Source of the DNA: Herbiconiux sp.
GTDB taxonomy: Bacteria; Actinomycetota; Actinomycetes; Actinomycetales; Microbacteriaceae
NCBI RefSeq assembly: GCF_004297105.1
Contig: NZ_SCVE01000018.1
Location: 324,668 to 388,667, forward strand
Direction: 5' to 3'
DNA length: 64,000 nucleotides
Shown here: positions 51,223 to 59,388 of the stretch, piece after piece
Numbering within the stretch: the first letter of the stretch is position 1
Layout of the letters: the number at the start of each line of letters is the position of its first letter
Made by a program: the position numbers and the translations under genes
The notes under the pieces: generated by a model
The model's database searches: none
What the model was told of the DNA's origin: nothing
The model's input: the letters and a program-made list of their open reading frames with translations, nothing else

Positions 51223-52027
51223 CACCGTGTTCGGAGCCGTGCTGCACTCGATGAACCGGGCAGATACTGCTATCAAACAGGGCCGGGCGATGTTCAGCGA
51301 GGTAGCTGCCGTGGTCGTTGCGTCTCGGGTCGAGTGCTCGGCCGAGCACGATCACTCGTGCTGACACGCCGATGGCCGCAAAGGCTGCCGCGAGTGACTG
51401 CGCGTGGCCGCCGGTCACCCAGGTATCGTCAAGGATCAGCACCCGCTCTGCCCCTTGCATCTGGGTCGGGTCGATGCGCCAGTTACTCGGGTTGAGCTGC
51501 CGCCGGTGCGCTCGAGGCGCACCAACTTCACCCACATACTCGGGTGTGACGCGGGGGCGGTCATCACGAAAGTTGCCGTAGAGCAACGTCTCAATCGGAT
51601 GCGTGCCATTTCGTTGTCCGCTGGTGCTCGGCACATGCGTGATCGCGTAGGCGCGGCTGTCTGAGTCGGGCACAATACATGCGCTGTGCTTCGCAAAGGC
51701 AAGGATGAACAAGGATCGCAGTCGACGCCATTGCGTCTGTACCGCCTCCGGTGTCTTGTACTGGCGAAGATCGAGGTAGCCCTGGCCGCTATAGCTGTGG
51801 GTGCCGTAGTCGAGGCCCTCGGGCATGGGTGCCCAACTCAGCGGCACCACATCATGTGCGAGCTGGTGGCCGCTCGACTGCGCGCTCTCGCATGGGGAGC
51901 ACAGAAGATACTGCTCGCTCGTGGTCGGCGCGGTGCAGACTTGGCACAAGCCTGGCGCTGCTGGCGGCGCGTTGTAATACGCGCCGCGTATCTCGGCTTC
52001 GAGACCGGCCAGGAACTCCTCGTTCAC
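51212..52027 (-). CDS. ComF-like zinc-ribbon phosphoribosyltransferase
   Basis: A 271-residue protein with an N-terminal zinc ribbon (LCQVC near residue 28, LLCSPC near 43) and a C-terminal type I phosphoribosyltransferase domain: ERVLILDDTWVTGGHAQSLA (PRPP-binding loop, about 196-215), with upstream strands RAYAITHVP. This is the architecture of ComF/ComFC. In competent bacteria ComFC aids uptake or priming of single-stranded DNA; here the gene lies in a conjugative segment and its GTG start overlaps the stop of dprA by GTGA, so both proteins are made together. Reaction and substrate unknown. Confidence 0.82.
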   Translation of the reverse strand: MNEEFLAGLEAEIRGAYYNAPPAAPGLCQVCTAPTTSEQYLLCSPCESAQSSGHQLAHDVVPLSWAPMPEGLDYGTHSYSGQGYLDLRQYKTPEAVQTQWRRLRSLFILAFAKHSACIVPDSDSRAYAITHVPSTSGQRNGTHPIETLLYGNFRDDRPRVTPEYVGEVGAPRAHRRQLNPSNWRIDPTQMQGAERVLILDDTWVTGGHAQSLAAAFAAIGVSARVIVLGRALDPRRNDHGSYLAEHRPALFDSSICPVHRVQHGSEHGVTA

Positions 52028-52923
52028 AAGCTCAGGAAAGATCCCGCTGAAGCTGCGAATGCGCGGTCGCGGTCAAGAATCTGCCGCACCGCTTCGTGCG
52101 CCTCATCAGCATCGCCAACGACAGAGATGTCAAGACCCGCATCAACCATGTCTCGGCCCCAAGTGGTATGGTTCACCACAGCCCGCGTCAGGATCAAGGG
52201 GCGACCATGCTTCACCGCGACTCGCGCCTGGATGCGGGTGCCCGAGTGTTCACCAGCCTGCACGATGACCGACATCGCTGAGCAACCACTCATCACGACG
52301 TTACGCATCGGGAAGTTGCGCTTGTGAATCTGCGTGCCCGGCGGGAACTGCGACAACAGAAGATGCCCGGCCACCTCGGCTTGAAGCGCGCGGTTCTCGG
52401 TTGGGTAGCTGAGATCGTGCCCGGTGCCGATCACACCGATGGTGCGGCCAGGCGCGTCGAGCGAAGCTCGCATTGCAGCCTCGTCGATGCCTTTGGCGAG
52501 GCCACTGATAACTGGGGTGTTATCGTTCGCGAGTAGTGTCGCGAGTCTGCTCGCAAAGTCTCTCGCTTCGGGCGCTGGGTTGCGCGTGCCGACGATCGCG
52601 ACCGCATCTGAATCGCGCACGTCCATGTGCCCTTGCCAGTACAGCACGGGTGGGGCATCGTGCGCCGTGCGCAGCTGACGCGGGTAGTCGTCGCCCCAGA
52701 GCGTCGTGACGTGCACGCCCTGCGCTTCGAAGTCGCGCATCAGTTCTGCCGCCCCGTTGAGTGCCGCCTCAACGCGGTCATCGAACAGAGCGTTGCCGAA
52801 CTGGGCTTCGAGCGCGGCAGACGGGGTGCCACATTCCTCGATCAGACGCCGCGTCCTCGCCCACGAGAAACCGGGGGCGCTGGCGAGAGCAAATAGCGCC
52901 AGATTCTCCGATTGATTCTCCAT
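52024..52923 (-). CDS. dprA: DprA (DNA-processing protein, SMF family)
   Basis: A 299-residue DprA with a helical start (about 1-80) and a well conserved Rossmann domain (about 105-285): VAIVGTRNPAPEARDFA, VISGLAKGIDEAAMRASL, TIGVIGTGHDLSYPTENRAL, LLSQFPPGTQIHKRNFPMRN, VVMSGCSAMSVIVQAGEHSG. DprA binds incoming single-stranded DNA and recruits RecA. In a conjugative element it may protect or process the transferred strand. No C-terminal winged helix is seen, making it shorter than many housekeeping DprA proteins. Coupled to the phosphoribosyltransferase. Its ATG faces a 215-bp divergent promoter region. Confidence 0.9.
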   Translation of the reverse strand: MENQSENLALFALASAPGFSWARTRRLIEECGTPSAALEAQFGNALFDDRVEAALNGAAELMRDFEAQGVHVTTLWGDDYPRQLRTAHDAPPVLYWQGHMDVRDSDAVAIVGTRNPAPEARDFASRLATLLANDNTPVISGLAKGIDEAAMRASLDAPGRTIGVIGTGHDLSYPTENRALQAEVAGHLLLSQFPPGTQIHKRNFPMRNVVMSGCSAMSVIVQAGEHSGTRIQARVAVKHGRPLILTRAVVNHTTWGRDMVDAGLDISVVGDADEAHEAVRQILDRDRAFAASAGSFLSL

Positions 52924-53138
52924 GTTCCAAGAGTAGTCTCGACCGCTGACAAAGTGGCTCCGCGCGCCAGAGAACTATGGACTCTGATAAGAATCGAGTG
53001 CATTCTCTTGCAGTCAGGCGTACAGTGGGAGTCACACAGGCGATCTTCTTTAGGCCCTCAGCGGCATGACGGAACGGTCTTGACCGGGATGTCCTTTTCT
53101 CAGCGTGTACGTCGCCGCGAGAATCAAGGACGCCCAAA

Positions 53139-53513
53139 ATGCTCACTCTCATCTGGCATCTCAGCAGCTTCGCGAACGATCTGTTGCAGCGGTACGCTCC
53201 GACGAACCGGCTGATCGGCTTCCTGCGCCGCCGCGAGAATCTCCGCTTCGGCGTACCGGCGATGCTGCTCTCGATCCCCTACCTGTTGATCGCACGCGGC
53301 GCTCTCGCTCTGATTGAGGTGGGCGCTCCCGAGTGGCTATATCTCGTGTTCATTCTCTGCATCTGGAACGCGATCAAGTTCCTCGTGTGGGGGCCGATCA
53401 GCCTGACGGTACTCGGCAAAGCGAGGTTGCGCGAGGCACGCGAGCTGAAGCGCATGGCGCAAGAGACCGTCGTTGACGAGTGCGGCGCCGAGCCTACGAC
53501 TTCTCGCCGGTAG
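53139..53513 (+). CDS. Small conserved two-helix membrane protein of mobile elements
   Basis: A 124-residue protein with a basic amphipathic start (RYAPTNRLIGFLRRRENLRF), two hydrophobic segments (FGVPAMLLSIPYLLIARGAL at about 37-57 and WLYLVFILCIWNAIKFLVWG at about 67-88) and a charged C-terminal helix. Similar short proteins occur in actinobacterial integrative and conjugative elements and are sometimes labelled 'sulfate permease' without evidence. Transport is unlikely from its size. Convergent with the next gene, 13 bp between stops. Confidence 0.72.
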   Translation: MLTLIWHLSSFANDLLQRYAPTNRLIGFLRRRENLRFGVPAMLLSIPYLLIARGALALIEVGAPEWLYLVFILCIWNAIKFLVWGPISLTVLGKARLREARELKRMAQETVVDECGAEPTTSRR

Positions 53514-53526
53514 CGGAGCCACTTGC

Positions 53527-53973
53527 TCAGAACAGTGTCGGGCCGTCGTACTTTGGTGCGGCGGCTCTATGCGCGCCGGATGCCGTTCGAGCGGTTCGCG
53601 CGGCGCGCGCGGTCTGAGGTTCGGATGGGTTCAAGCGTTCGGCGAGCACGGCTTTCACGTCGCTCCAGATGTCGGGCCGGTCAGTGTGGCGGTCTCGCTC
53701 GCACGAGCGGCGCAGGTCAGCGAGGAATCTGGTGCGCCGCTCTGGTGTGGAGAGTTGCTCGTAGTAGAACCCTGCACGGTCGTAGTGGGCGATGAACCCG
53801 AAGTAGCCCGAGTTGTATAGGCCCTCGTAGAGCTGGTTCGTGAATCTGTCCTCCGGGTAGTCGTCTGCGATGAATCGGAGTAGCGCGTTCACGAATCGGG
53901 CTTTGCGCGCTGCGGTTCCTGACGGATAGCCAGAGTCGAGGAACTTGTCGACGGGTTCTCGCTTCACGGCCAT
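53527..53973 (-). CDS. Hypothetical protein downstream of the relaxase
   Basis: A 148-residue soluble helical protein with Tyr/Phe-rich motifs (YNSGYFGFIAHYDRAGFYYEQ) and a basic, Ala/Arg-rich, probably disordered C-terminus. GAGGAG precedes the ATG. It begins 62 bp after the relaxase stop on the same strand and is likely co-transcribed, suggesting a role in relaxosome function or element biology. No family recognised. Confidence 0.68.
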   Translation of the reverse strand: MAVKREPVDKFLDSGYPSGTAARKARFVNALLRFIADDYPEDRFTNQLYEGLYNSGYFGFIAHYDRAGFYYEQLSTPERRTRFLADLRRSCERDRHTDRPDIWSDVKAVLAERLNPSEPQTARAARTARTASGAHRAAAPKYDGPTLF

Positions 53974-54035
53974 CGCTCACTCCTCGCTCACGGTTCTCGG
54001 GGTGAGAACGAGGTGCGCCTGACTGGCCGTGCTCG

Positions 54036-57000
54036 CTATCGTGCCGGGCCGCGATGCGAGCGCCCGGCTGCCGGTCTCGGCATGTCTGACGGTGCAGTTT
54101 GGCGGGCGATCTGCTGAGCACGGATAAGCGCCGCCGCAGCGCGTTCGTAGTCGATGCGTTGCCCGATGCTCTCTGGCTCGGCTCCGAGCGGCTGTGTCTC
54201 GTTGGTGTCGATGCCGTGCCGGTCGCGGTATGCCGCAACGGTCATCAGCCCAGTCCGCCAGCGCGCCCGATCCTGCTCATTCTCCGGCGCGGCACCGACA
54301 GCGGTCACCCACTGCTCGCCGCGTTCGAAGGCGGTGTCGATGATCGCGGCGGCGCGCGCTTCGATGAGTTCCCGCCGCTCATCGAGTGCGGCACGCATCT
54401 CGGCGCTCATCTCTCCGACCGCTTCGGGCAGTAGTCCTACGATGAACCGAGCGCGCGGCAGCGCGCCACCCGTGCCGAGCCGGGTCACGGCTTGTTCGAG
54501 TCGGTAGTGCAGCACGGAGGCGATGTCGTCGGCGTCCGCGAAGCCACGCGCCCGCACAAGCCTCGGCATGAGCGTATCGACCGGGTGCCTGCTGGCCTCT
54601 GCGCGTCGGAGCTCAGCGACAAGCGCCCCGAACGTCTCCGCACTCACCGCCTCGTCTACCTGCGCGTCGGTCAGCCCGGATGCCGCAAGCAGCCGCGCCC
54701 ATCTGTCTTGTTGCGCGGCGGCGGCGATGGTCTCGTACTCGGCGACAAGCTGCGCGATCCCGCCCCAACGTTCCTGCTCGGCAGTGATCGTCTCGTGTGC
54801 CGAGAGTTCAGTCCCGACATGCTGAAGCACGCCCTGGAGCACGGTGCGGGCGGTCGCGTCACGGTTCTCGCCGGGCTGCGGCACGCTGTGCGCGGGATCG
54901 AGCCGATCCGTGGCGACATAGGCTCGGTTCGAGTATCGGCCGCGCGTCATGGAGACGTAGAGCACTTCCCTGGTCGTGGTGGCTTCGACAAGGGTGTGCG
55001 CGGTGTCGACGGTGACGCCCTGGGCGCGATGCGCGGTCACGGCGTAGCCGAGGTCGACGTGCTCGGCAACGTAGGCGGCGGGCAACAAGATCCCGCCCCC
55101 GCGTCGCATGGTGGGTGGTCGCACGAAGACCGAACCGTCATCGCGCACGTTCGTCACTACCCAGCGTTCACCGTTGCGCACCCATCCGTGTGCCGAGCGC
55201 AGGCGGCGGTCGTTCTTCCTCGTGATGATCGTGTCTCCCACACTCATGCGGCTGCCGTCGCCCAGTTCGATTTCGCGTTCGGCGTCGACAAACCCGTGGG
55301 CGATGAGGTCGCGGCGTGCCCGTTGGTTCAGTTCGGTGACATTCTCGACGGTTTCTGCGATCAGGATCGTTCCTCGCCCTGCCTGCCGGTCTTCCCACCA
55401 GGCCCGGTATGCGGCCTCGGCCATCTCGTCAATGGTGCCGCCCCTGATCCTGCCGTGCTCCATATAGGTGTCGATTACCGGGGCGCGGCGGTGGCGCAAC
55501 TCGAGCGAGGCGCGCTTCTCCCAGTCGTGTTGCAGCCGCCACACCTCCGTCAACTCCGGCGTGCCCTCAGCGCGGTCGTTCACGATCAGGGAGAACGCGC
55601 CGCCCACGCCGACCGACTGCAACTGCGCCGGGTCACCAGCAAGCAGCACTTTCGCCCCGGCCCGCTCAGCCTCACGGGTGATGAGGTCGAGCGAGTGCGT
55701 GCCCGCAAGCGACGCCTCATCAAGAATCACCAGCTGACCGCGCGTGAAGGTCTGCCCGGTGCGCTCGAACACTTCCCGCCATTTCGCGGTGTTATCGGTC
55801 GGGATACCAAGTTCATCAGCGAGCACCCCTGCCGCAACTGCTGACGGGGCAAGCCCCACCACTGACCCCTCACCGTGCTTCCATTCCCAGGCACGACGCA
55901 AAGCGCCCAGCGTCGTAGTCTTCCCAGTACCTGCAGGCCCCACGAGAACATCAACGATGCGCCCTGAGACCGCGATCCGGGCGAGCGCGTCGCGCTGGTC
56001 GGGGCCGAGAATGCGACCCTCATCATCGGGTTCACTCGCGAACCGCTCGATCGTGTCGAGCGCGAGCCTGGGGCCGGCCATGCCCCGCGCTCTCGCGATC
56101 AGCCAATCCTCCGCAGCAAGCAACGCCGTCGATGAGAACAGCGTCGAGTGCTTCGGCCGAAATCTTGTAGAGCCGTCAGCACGCTGGAACTCGGCGGGAG
56201 TAACGGCAAGATCGGGCGGGGTAAGCGTCAGCGATGCCTGCTCGGCAGCATCAGCGATCATGCCGACTACGCCCTCGCGATCCTCGGTCGACGCGAACCT
56301 GAGCCACATCGACTGCCGGGATGCTTCGGCCATGAGGTTCCAGCGCCGCCAGGTCGAACGCTTCTCACCCACCGTCTCGATGACCTGTTGCCCGAGTGCT
56401 GCGATCATGTCGAGCGGCACATCGTCGGCGCGCAACAACCGCACGCCCGAGCTTCTGGGGTCGTGTTGCCACGCAACACGGATCGCCCACGCCGTCGCAT
56501 CTTCGCCGAGGATCACTGTTGCACGATCCCGCCACTCGCTCGTGAGGTCATCCAGCGATCGCACGTCTTTCTCGGGGCGTGTTGCGAGCGTGGCCTCCTG
56601 CAACAGCTTGATGACCTGAGCCGACGACGGCCTGCGACCATGACGCGCCACGAACTCCTCGATCAGGCGTTCTTTCTCGACTTCAATATCGCGTGCGCGT
56701 CTCGAGAACGCTTTGATCAGTTCCTCCGGCACATCACTGATCGCCCACGACTGATTCCGGCCCGCGCTCTGCTCGCGTGATTCCCACGAGACCCCGAGCA
56801 GCCGGGTGAGTGAGTCAGCGAAGATCGCCTCATGCAACTCGCTCAGCGCGACCGTCGCCGCGTGCAGGGGTCGCCCGTCAAGCGCGAGCCAACGCCCGGT
56901 CTGGGCGTGCTGCACCTTGTTCGACACCACCACATGCGTATGCAAGTAGGGGTCGTGCAACCTGGAGTCGTAGTGGTCATACGCGGCTGCAACAACCCCG

Positions 57001-57614
57001 GTGACGTCGAGTTGCAGCACCGCACCGTCAGGGCCGCGTGCGCCACCCCGTGTTGCAGCGACCTCGCGCTCCATGAACTGCAACACATCAGCTATGGCGG
57101 CGTGGTGCGCTTCCCAGATGAGTTGTTGCGTGCCCCCATCAGCCACCGCCCACAACACCGATGCCGACTTCGGGATCGAGAACGTAAAATCGAAGCCCGC
57201 GACCGCTTTACGGCTCTTCTTCGCCGCTTCCTCCGCTTCAATCACGGTGACCGCTTCGGCGCGCTGTGAGGGCGTGAGTTCAGGATCGAGCGCGGCAATG
57301 CGAGCGGCAACGCGCTCATCGAGCGTCTGGAACTGGCTGTAAGGTCGCCCCAGCGCGTCGCCGGATACCGGATCTCGGCCCATTCCGATGAGCAGTTGGA
57401 GCTGCGTCTCGGTCACCGTATCGCCAGTCACAATCTGCCCGTCAGCGAGGCCGCTCAGACCCGAACCGAGCCACCTGCCAGGCGGGGTACCTTCTTCGCT
57501 GTAGTAGCGCGTCAACGGGGTCGACATGGCTCTATCGCCGTCACCATACGCGACCGACTTCAAGAGGTACTTGTACCCGTCACCCGCCGTCATGCGACGC
57601 ATAGAAACTGTCAT
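54036..57614 (-). CDS. MobF-family relaxase-helicase (TraA/TrwC-like)
   Basis: A 1192-residue protein for conjugative DNA processing. The N-terminal TrwC-type relaxase (about 1-310) has a Tyr-containing start (YKYLLKSVAYG and TRYYSEEG), FDFTFSIPKSASVLWA, and the three-His metal motif LHDPYLHTHVVV (about 218-229). A RecD2-like helicase follows: Walker A GPAGTGKTTTLGAL (about 557), Walker B VILDEASLAG, GDPAQLQSVGVGG, and the late motif GYAVTAHRAQGVTVD. The C-terminal 300 residues are helical. The enzyme would nick oriT, remain attached to the 5' end and unwind the strand. A perfect 13-bp-arm hairpin precedes the start. No coupling protein gene is nearby. Confidence 0.92.
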   Translation of the reverse strand: MTVSMRRMTAGDGYKYLLKSVAYGDGDRAMSTPLTRYYSEEGTPPGRWLGSGLSGLADGQIVTGDTVTETQLQLLIGMGRDPVSGDALGRPYSQFQTLDERVAARIAALDPELTPSQRAEAVTVIEAEEAAKKSRKAVAGFDFTFSIPKSASVLWAVADGGTQQLIWEAHHAAIADVLQFMEREVAATRGGARGPDGAVLQLDVTGVVAAAYDHYDSRLHDPYLHTHVVVSNKVQHAQTGRWLALDGRPLHAATVALSELHEAIFADSLTRLLGVSWESREQSAGRNQSWAISDVPEELIKAFSRRARDIEVEKERLIEEFVARHGRRPSSAQVIKLLQEATLATRPEKDVRSLDDLTSEWRDRATVILGEDATAWAIRVAWQHDPRSSGVRLLRADDVPLDMIAALGQQVIETVGEKRSTWRRWNLMAEASRQSMWLRFASTEDREGVVGMIADAAEQASLTLTPPDLAVTPAEFQRADGSTRFRPKHSTLFSSTALLAAEDWLIARARGMAGPRLALDTIERFASEPDDEGRILGPDQRDALARIAVSGRIVDVLVGPAGTGKTTTLGALRRAWEWKHGEGSVVGLAPSAVAAGVLADELGIPTDNTAKWREVFERTGQTFTRGQLVILDEASLAGTHSLDLITREAERAGAKVLLAGDPAQLQSVGVGGAFSLIVNDRAEGTPELTEVWRLQHDWEKRASLELRHRRAPVIDTYMEHGRIRGGTIDEMAEAAYRAWWEDRQAGRGTILIAETVENVTELNQRARRDLIAHGFVDAEREIELGDGSRMSVGDTIITRKNDRRLRSAHGWVRNGERWVVTNVRDDGSVFVRPPTMRRGGGILLPAAYVAEHVDLGYAVTAHRAQGVTVDTAHTLVEATTTREVLYVSMTRGRYSNRAYVATDRLDPAHSVPQPGENRDATARTVLQGVLQHVGTELSAHETITAEQERWGGIAQLVAEYETIAAAAQQDRWARLLAASGLTDAQVDEAVSAETFGALVAELRRAEASRHPVDTLMPRLVRARGFADADDIASVLHYRLEQAVTRLGTGGALPRARFIVGLLPEAVGEMSAEMRAALDERRELIEARAAAIIDTAFERGEQWVTAVGAAPENEQDRARWRTGLMTVAAYRDRHGIDTNETQPLGAEPESIGQRIDYERAAAALIRAQQIARQTAPSDMPRPAAGRSHRGPAR

Positions 57615-57616
57615 CG

Positions 57617-57648
57617 GAGGCCACCTTTCACATTCGAAAGGTGGCCTC
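57617..57648 (-). promoter_or_regulatory. Hairpin with 13-bp arms immediately before the relaxase start codon
   Basis: GAGGCCACCTTTC (57617-57629) and GAAAGGTGGCCTC (57636-57648) are perfect complements with a six-base loop. On the relaxase mRNA the hairpin ends two bases before the ATG, and its 3' arm GAGGCCACCTTTC/5' arm GAAAGGTGGCCTC encloses the only purine-rich GGTGG ribosome binding candidate. It may hide the binding site, serve as an operator for an autorepressing relaxosome protein, or be part of oriT. Confidence 0.7.
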
Positions 57649-57798
57649 GACAGCCCTCGCTACGCGGTCAAATCAGAGTCGACTCGCGGCCTTTCAGCCA
57701 TGATTGCAAGATATGTGAACCTGAAGGAAGTGGTGGCTTGAAGCATCCTACGAAAAGGACATACATGTCATCTCTGCACCGTGGGCTGAAGAACTAAT

Positions 57799-57852
57799 GG
57801 GTCTGATGCACGTTTAGGTGACATTCTGACCTGACCTACAGTTTGGTTTCCA
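57799..57852 (+). repeat. Left terminal inverted repeat of the IS3-family element
   Basis: Fifty-four bases beginning GGGTCTGATGCACGTTTAGG and ending GTTTGGTTTCCA. They match the reverse complement of 59069-59122 at 52 positions; the two differences are within ACATTCTGAC/ACAGTTTGAC. Confidence 0.9.
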
Positions 57853-57895
57853 CTCGGGGTAGCTAGTCGATGGCCTCCATGAAAGGCTCACCAAC

Positions 57896-58195
57896 ATGCC
57901 ACGCCCGTATCCACCAGAGTTTCGTGCACGCGCGATCGCGCTCGTCCGCGAGGGCCGACAGGTCACGCAAACCGCTGCACACCTCGGCATCCACGAGGTC
58001 ACGCTGCATTCCTGGCTCCGTCAAGACGATATAGATTATGGCCGCAGACCCGGTAGATCTACCAGCGAAGACGCTGAGCTGCGAGCAGCACGACGCCGAA
58101 TCAGACAGCTCGAGCAGGAGCTGAAGATCGTGAAACTGGCATCGAAATGGCTCTCCGAGGAGGAACGAGTCGACCCAAAAGGGCGCACCCGGTGA
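57896..58195 (+). CDS. IS3-family transposase OrfA
   Basis: A 99-residue protein with the helix-turn-helix of Tnp_1-type OrfA (PPEFRARAIALVREG, then VTQTAAHLGIHEVTLHSWLR) followed by a leucine-zipper-like helix (AELRAARRRIRQLEQELKIV). It binds the inverted repeats and, when translation shifts to the -1 frame near its end, is fused to OrfB to give the full transposase. Starts 97 bp inside the element. Confidence 0.92.
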   Translation: MPRPYPPEFRARAIALVREGRQVTQTAAHLGIHEVTLHSWLRQDDIDYGRRPGRSTSEDAELRAARRRIRQLEQELKIVKLASKWLSEEERVDPKGRTR

Positions 58196-59052
58196 TCGAC
58201 CGTCTCGTCGACACCGGGGCACCCGTAGAGACCTGTTGCCGCCTTCTGGGCGTCTCCCGGCAGGGCTATTACAGATATCGGAAGCGTCCCACGAGCGCCA
58301 CGCAATTGCGGAGGCAGTGGCTCACGGGTCTGATTCGTGAAATTCACACGGCCTCGCGCGGAACATACGGGTACCGGCGCATTCATGCTGAGCTCACGAT
58401 CGGGATGGAGATACCGTGTTCGAGTCGACTGATCTCAGTGCTGATGACTCGGGGCGCGATGTACGGGCTTCCGGGCCCGACCCGGGTGAAGCGATTGAAG
58501 GGAGTGGCTACTGCTGATGATCTCGTGCATCGCAAGTTCCACCGGCTGTCGCCGAACGAGCTCTGGGTGACGGATATCACGGAGCATCCCACACGGGAAG
58601 GAAAAGTATTTTGCGCGGCCGTACTTGACGCGTGTAGCCGCAAGATCGTGGGATGGGCGATCGATTCCAAGCAAGATTCAACTCTTGTGGTGAATGCCCT
58701 CGATATGGCGCTTCGCGCGCGAAAGCCTGCCCCTGGTGGCATCGTCCACGCTGATCATGGAGTTCAGTTCACCTCGTGGGCGTTCACCCAGAAGATCCGC
58801 TCTGCAGGGCTTCTGCCGTCGTTCGGAACCGTCGGTGATGCCCTTGATAACGCGATGATGGAATCGTTCTGGTCATCGATGCAGATCGAGTTGCTGAACC
58901 GGAAGAAATGGAGAACGCGGATTGAGCTCGCGAACGCGATATTCGAGTACATCGAGGTGTTCTACAATCGCAGACGAAGGCATTCGTCGTTGGGATATCA
59001 AACGCCCACGGACTTCGATCTCGCCCTCTCAAAGCAGTTAACATCCGCCTGA
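58147..59052 (+). CDS. IS3-family transposase OrfB (DDE catalytic domain)
   Basis: A 301-residue reading frame with an HTH_21-type region (GTYGYRRIHAEL) and the rve integrase core. The DDE triad is intact: WVTDITEHP (first Asp), VHADHGVQFTS (second Asp), GDALDNAMMESFWSSMQIE (Glu, with the IS3 motif N-x-x-M/E-S-F). It ends YNRRRRHSSLGYQTP, standard for IS3. It overlaps OrfA by 49 bases in the -1 frame, and normal production of the active enzyme is through frameshifting, so the first residues of this frame are probably not translated as such. Confidence 0.93.
   Translation: MALRGGTSRPKRAHPVIDRLVDTGAPVETCCRLLGVSRQGYYRYRKRPTSATQLRRQWLTGLIREIHTASRGTYGYRRIHAELTIGMEIPCSSRLISVLMTRGAMYGLPGPTRVKRLKGVATADDLVHRKFHRLSPNELWVTDITEHPTREGKVFCAAVLDACSRKIVGWAIDSKQDSTLVVNALDMALRARKPAPGGIVHADHGVQFTSWAFTQKIRSAGLLPSFGTVGDALDNAMMESFWSSMQIELLNRKKWRTRIELANAIFEYIEVFYNRRRRHSSLGYQTPTDFDLALSKQLTSA
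58174..58180 (+). other. Probable programmed -1 frameshift site, CCCAAAA
   Basis: In the OrfA frame the bases read C CCA AAA G, an X XXY YYZ slippery heptamer, seven codons before the OrfA stop. After a -1 shift the next codons continue as Lys-Arg-Ala-His-Pro in the OrfB frame, yielding an OrfAB fusion of about 385 residues. Confidence 0.72.
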
Positions 59053-59068
59053 AGCTAGCGACCGGGAC

Positions 59069-59122
59069 TGGAAACCAAACTGTAGGTCAGGTCAAACTGT
59101 CACCTAAACGTGCATCAGACCC
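59069..59122 (-). repeat. Right terminal inverted repeat of the IS3-family element
   Basis: Reverse complement of the left repeat at 52 of 54 positions. A run of six C at 59120-59125 blurs the outer end. The flank immediately outside is coding sequence of a truncated thioesterase. Confidence 0.9.
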
Positions 59123-59388
59123 CCCACATTCGGTTCCTCCGACCTGGACGATTTGATGACATCGTCGAGGTTGCTGTGGTTTGCTCTCACGTCGGCACCT
59201 CGAGCTTCACACTAAGCATGCGATTGGCTTGCGAGAACACAATCCTCGCCGAAATCAAGAATGTCTACGTCAACGTCGATTCTGCAGCGGCGAGATCTCG
59301 CCCTCTTCCCCATGCAGTGGCGACAGCACTTCATGGCGAGATGATGTCATCCGCACTGCTTGACGTCGACCAGCAATCAGAAAGCTGA
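59122..59388 (+). pseudogene. 5'-truncated hotdog-fold acyl-CoA thioesterase
   Basis: From the IS edge an open frame encodes the C-terminal two thirds of a 4-hydroxybenzoyl-CoA thioesterase-like protein: PHIRFLRPGRFDDIVEV, then SHVGTSSFTLSMRL and ENTILAEIKNVYVNVD, the late strands of the hotdog fold. The N-terminal part, including the usual catalytic Asp/Glu helix, is missing and replaced by the IS. No start codon is available other than within the IS repeat. This is evidence that the IS insertion or a later deletion removed the start of the gene. Confidence 0.82.

Larger units (their letters stand above)
57799..59122 (+). mobile_element. Complete IS3-family insertion sequence (1324 bp)
   Basis: The element is bounded by 54-bp inverted repeats differing at two positions and carries two overlapping reading frames encoding a helix-turn-helix OrfA and a DDE OrfB. 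Exact ends are uncertain by a few bases because the right flank has a run of six C. No direct target duplication is seen outside the repeats. It separates the relaxase promoter region from a truncated thioesterase gene. Confidence 0.92.

Noticed and set aside
53139-53513. Sulfate permease
   Set aside because: The name is used for similar proteins, but 124 residues with two helices cannot be a known sulfate transporter; no transporter motif is visible.
49499-57614. Calling the region a complete integrative conjugative element
   Set aside because: Relaxase and accessory genes are present but integrase, coupling protein, mating-channel ATPase and paired attachment sites are not visible.
57799-59122. 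Target-site duplication for the IS element
   Set aside because: Several placements of the ends were tried, with TG...CA and GGGTC ends; none gives identical 3-5 bp flanks.
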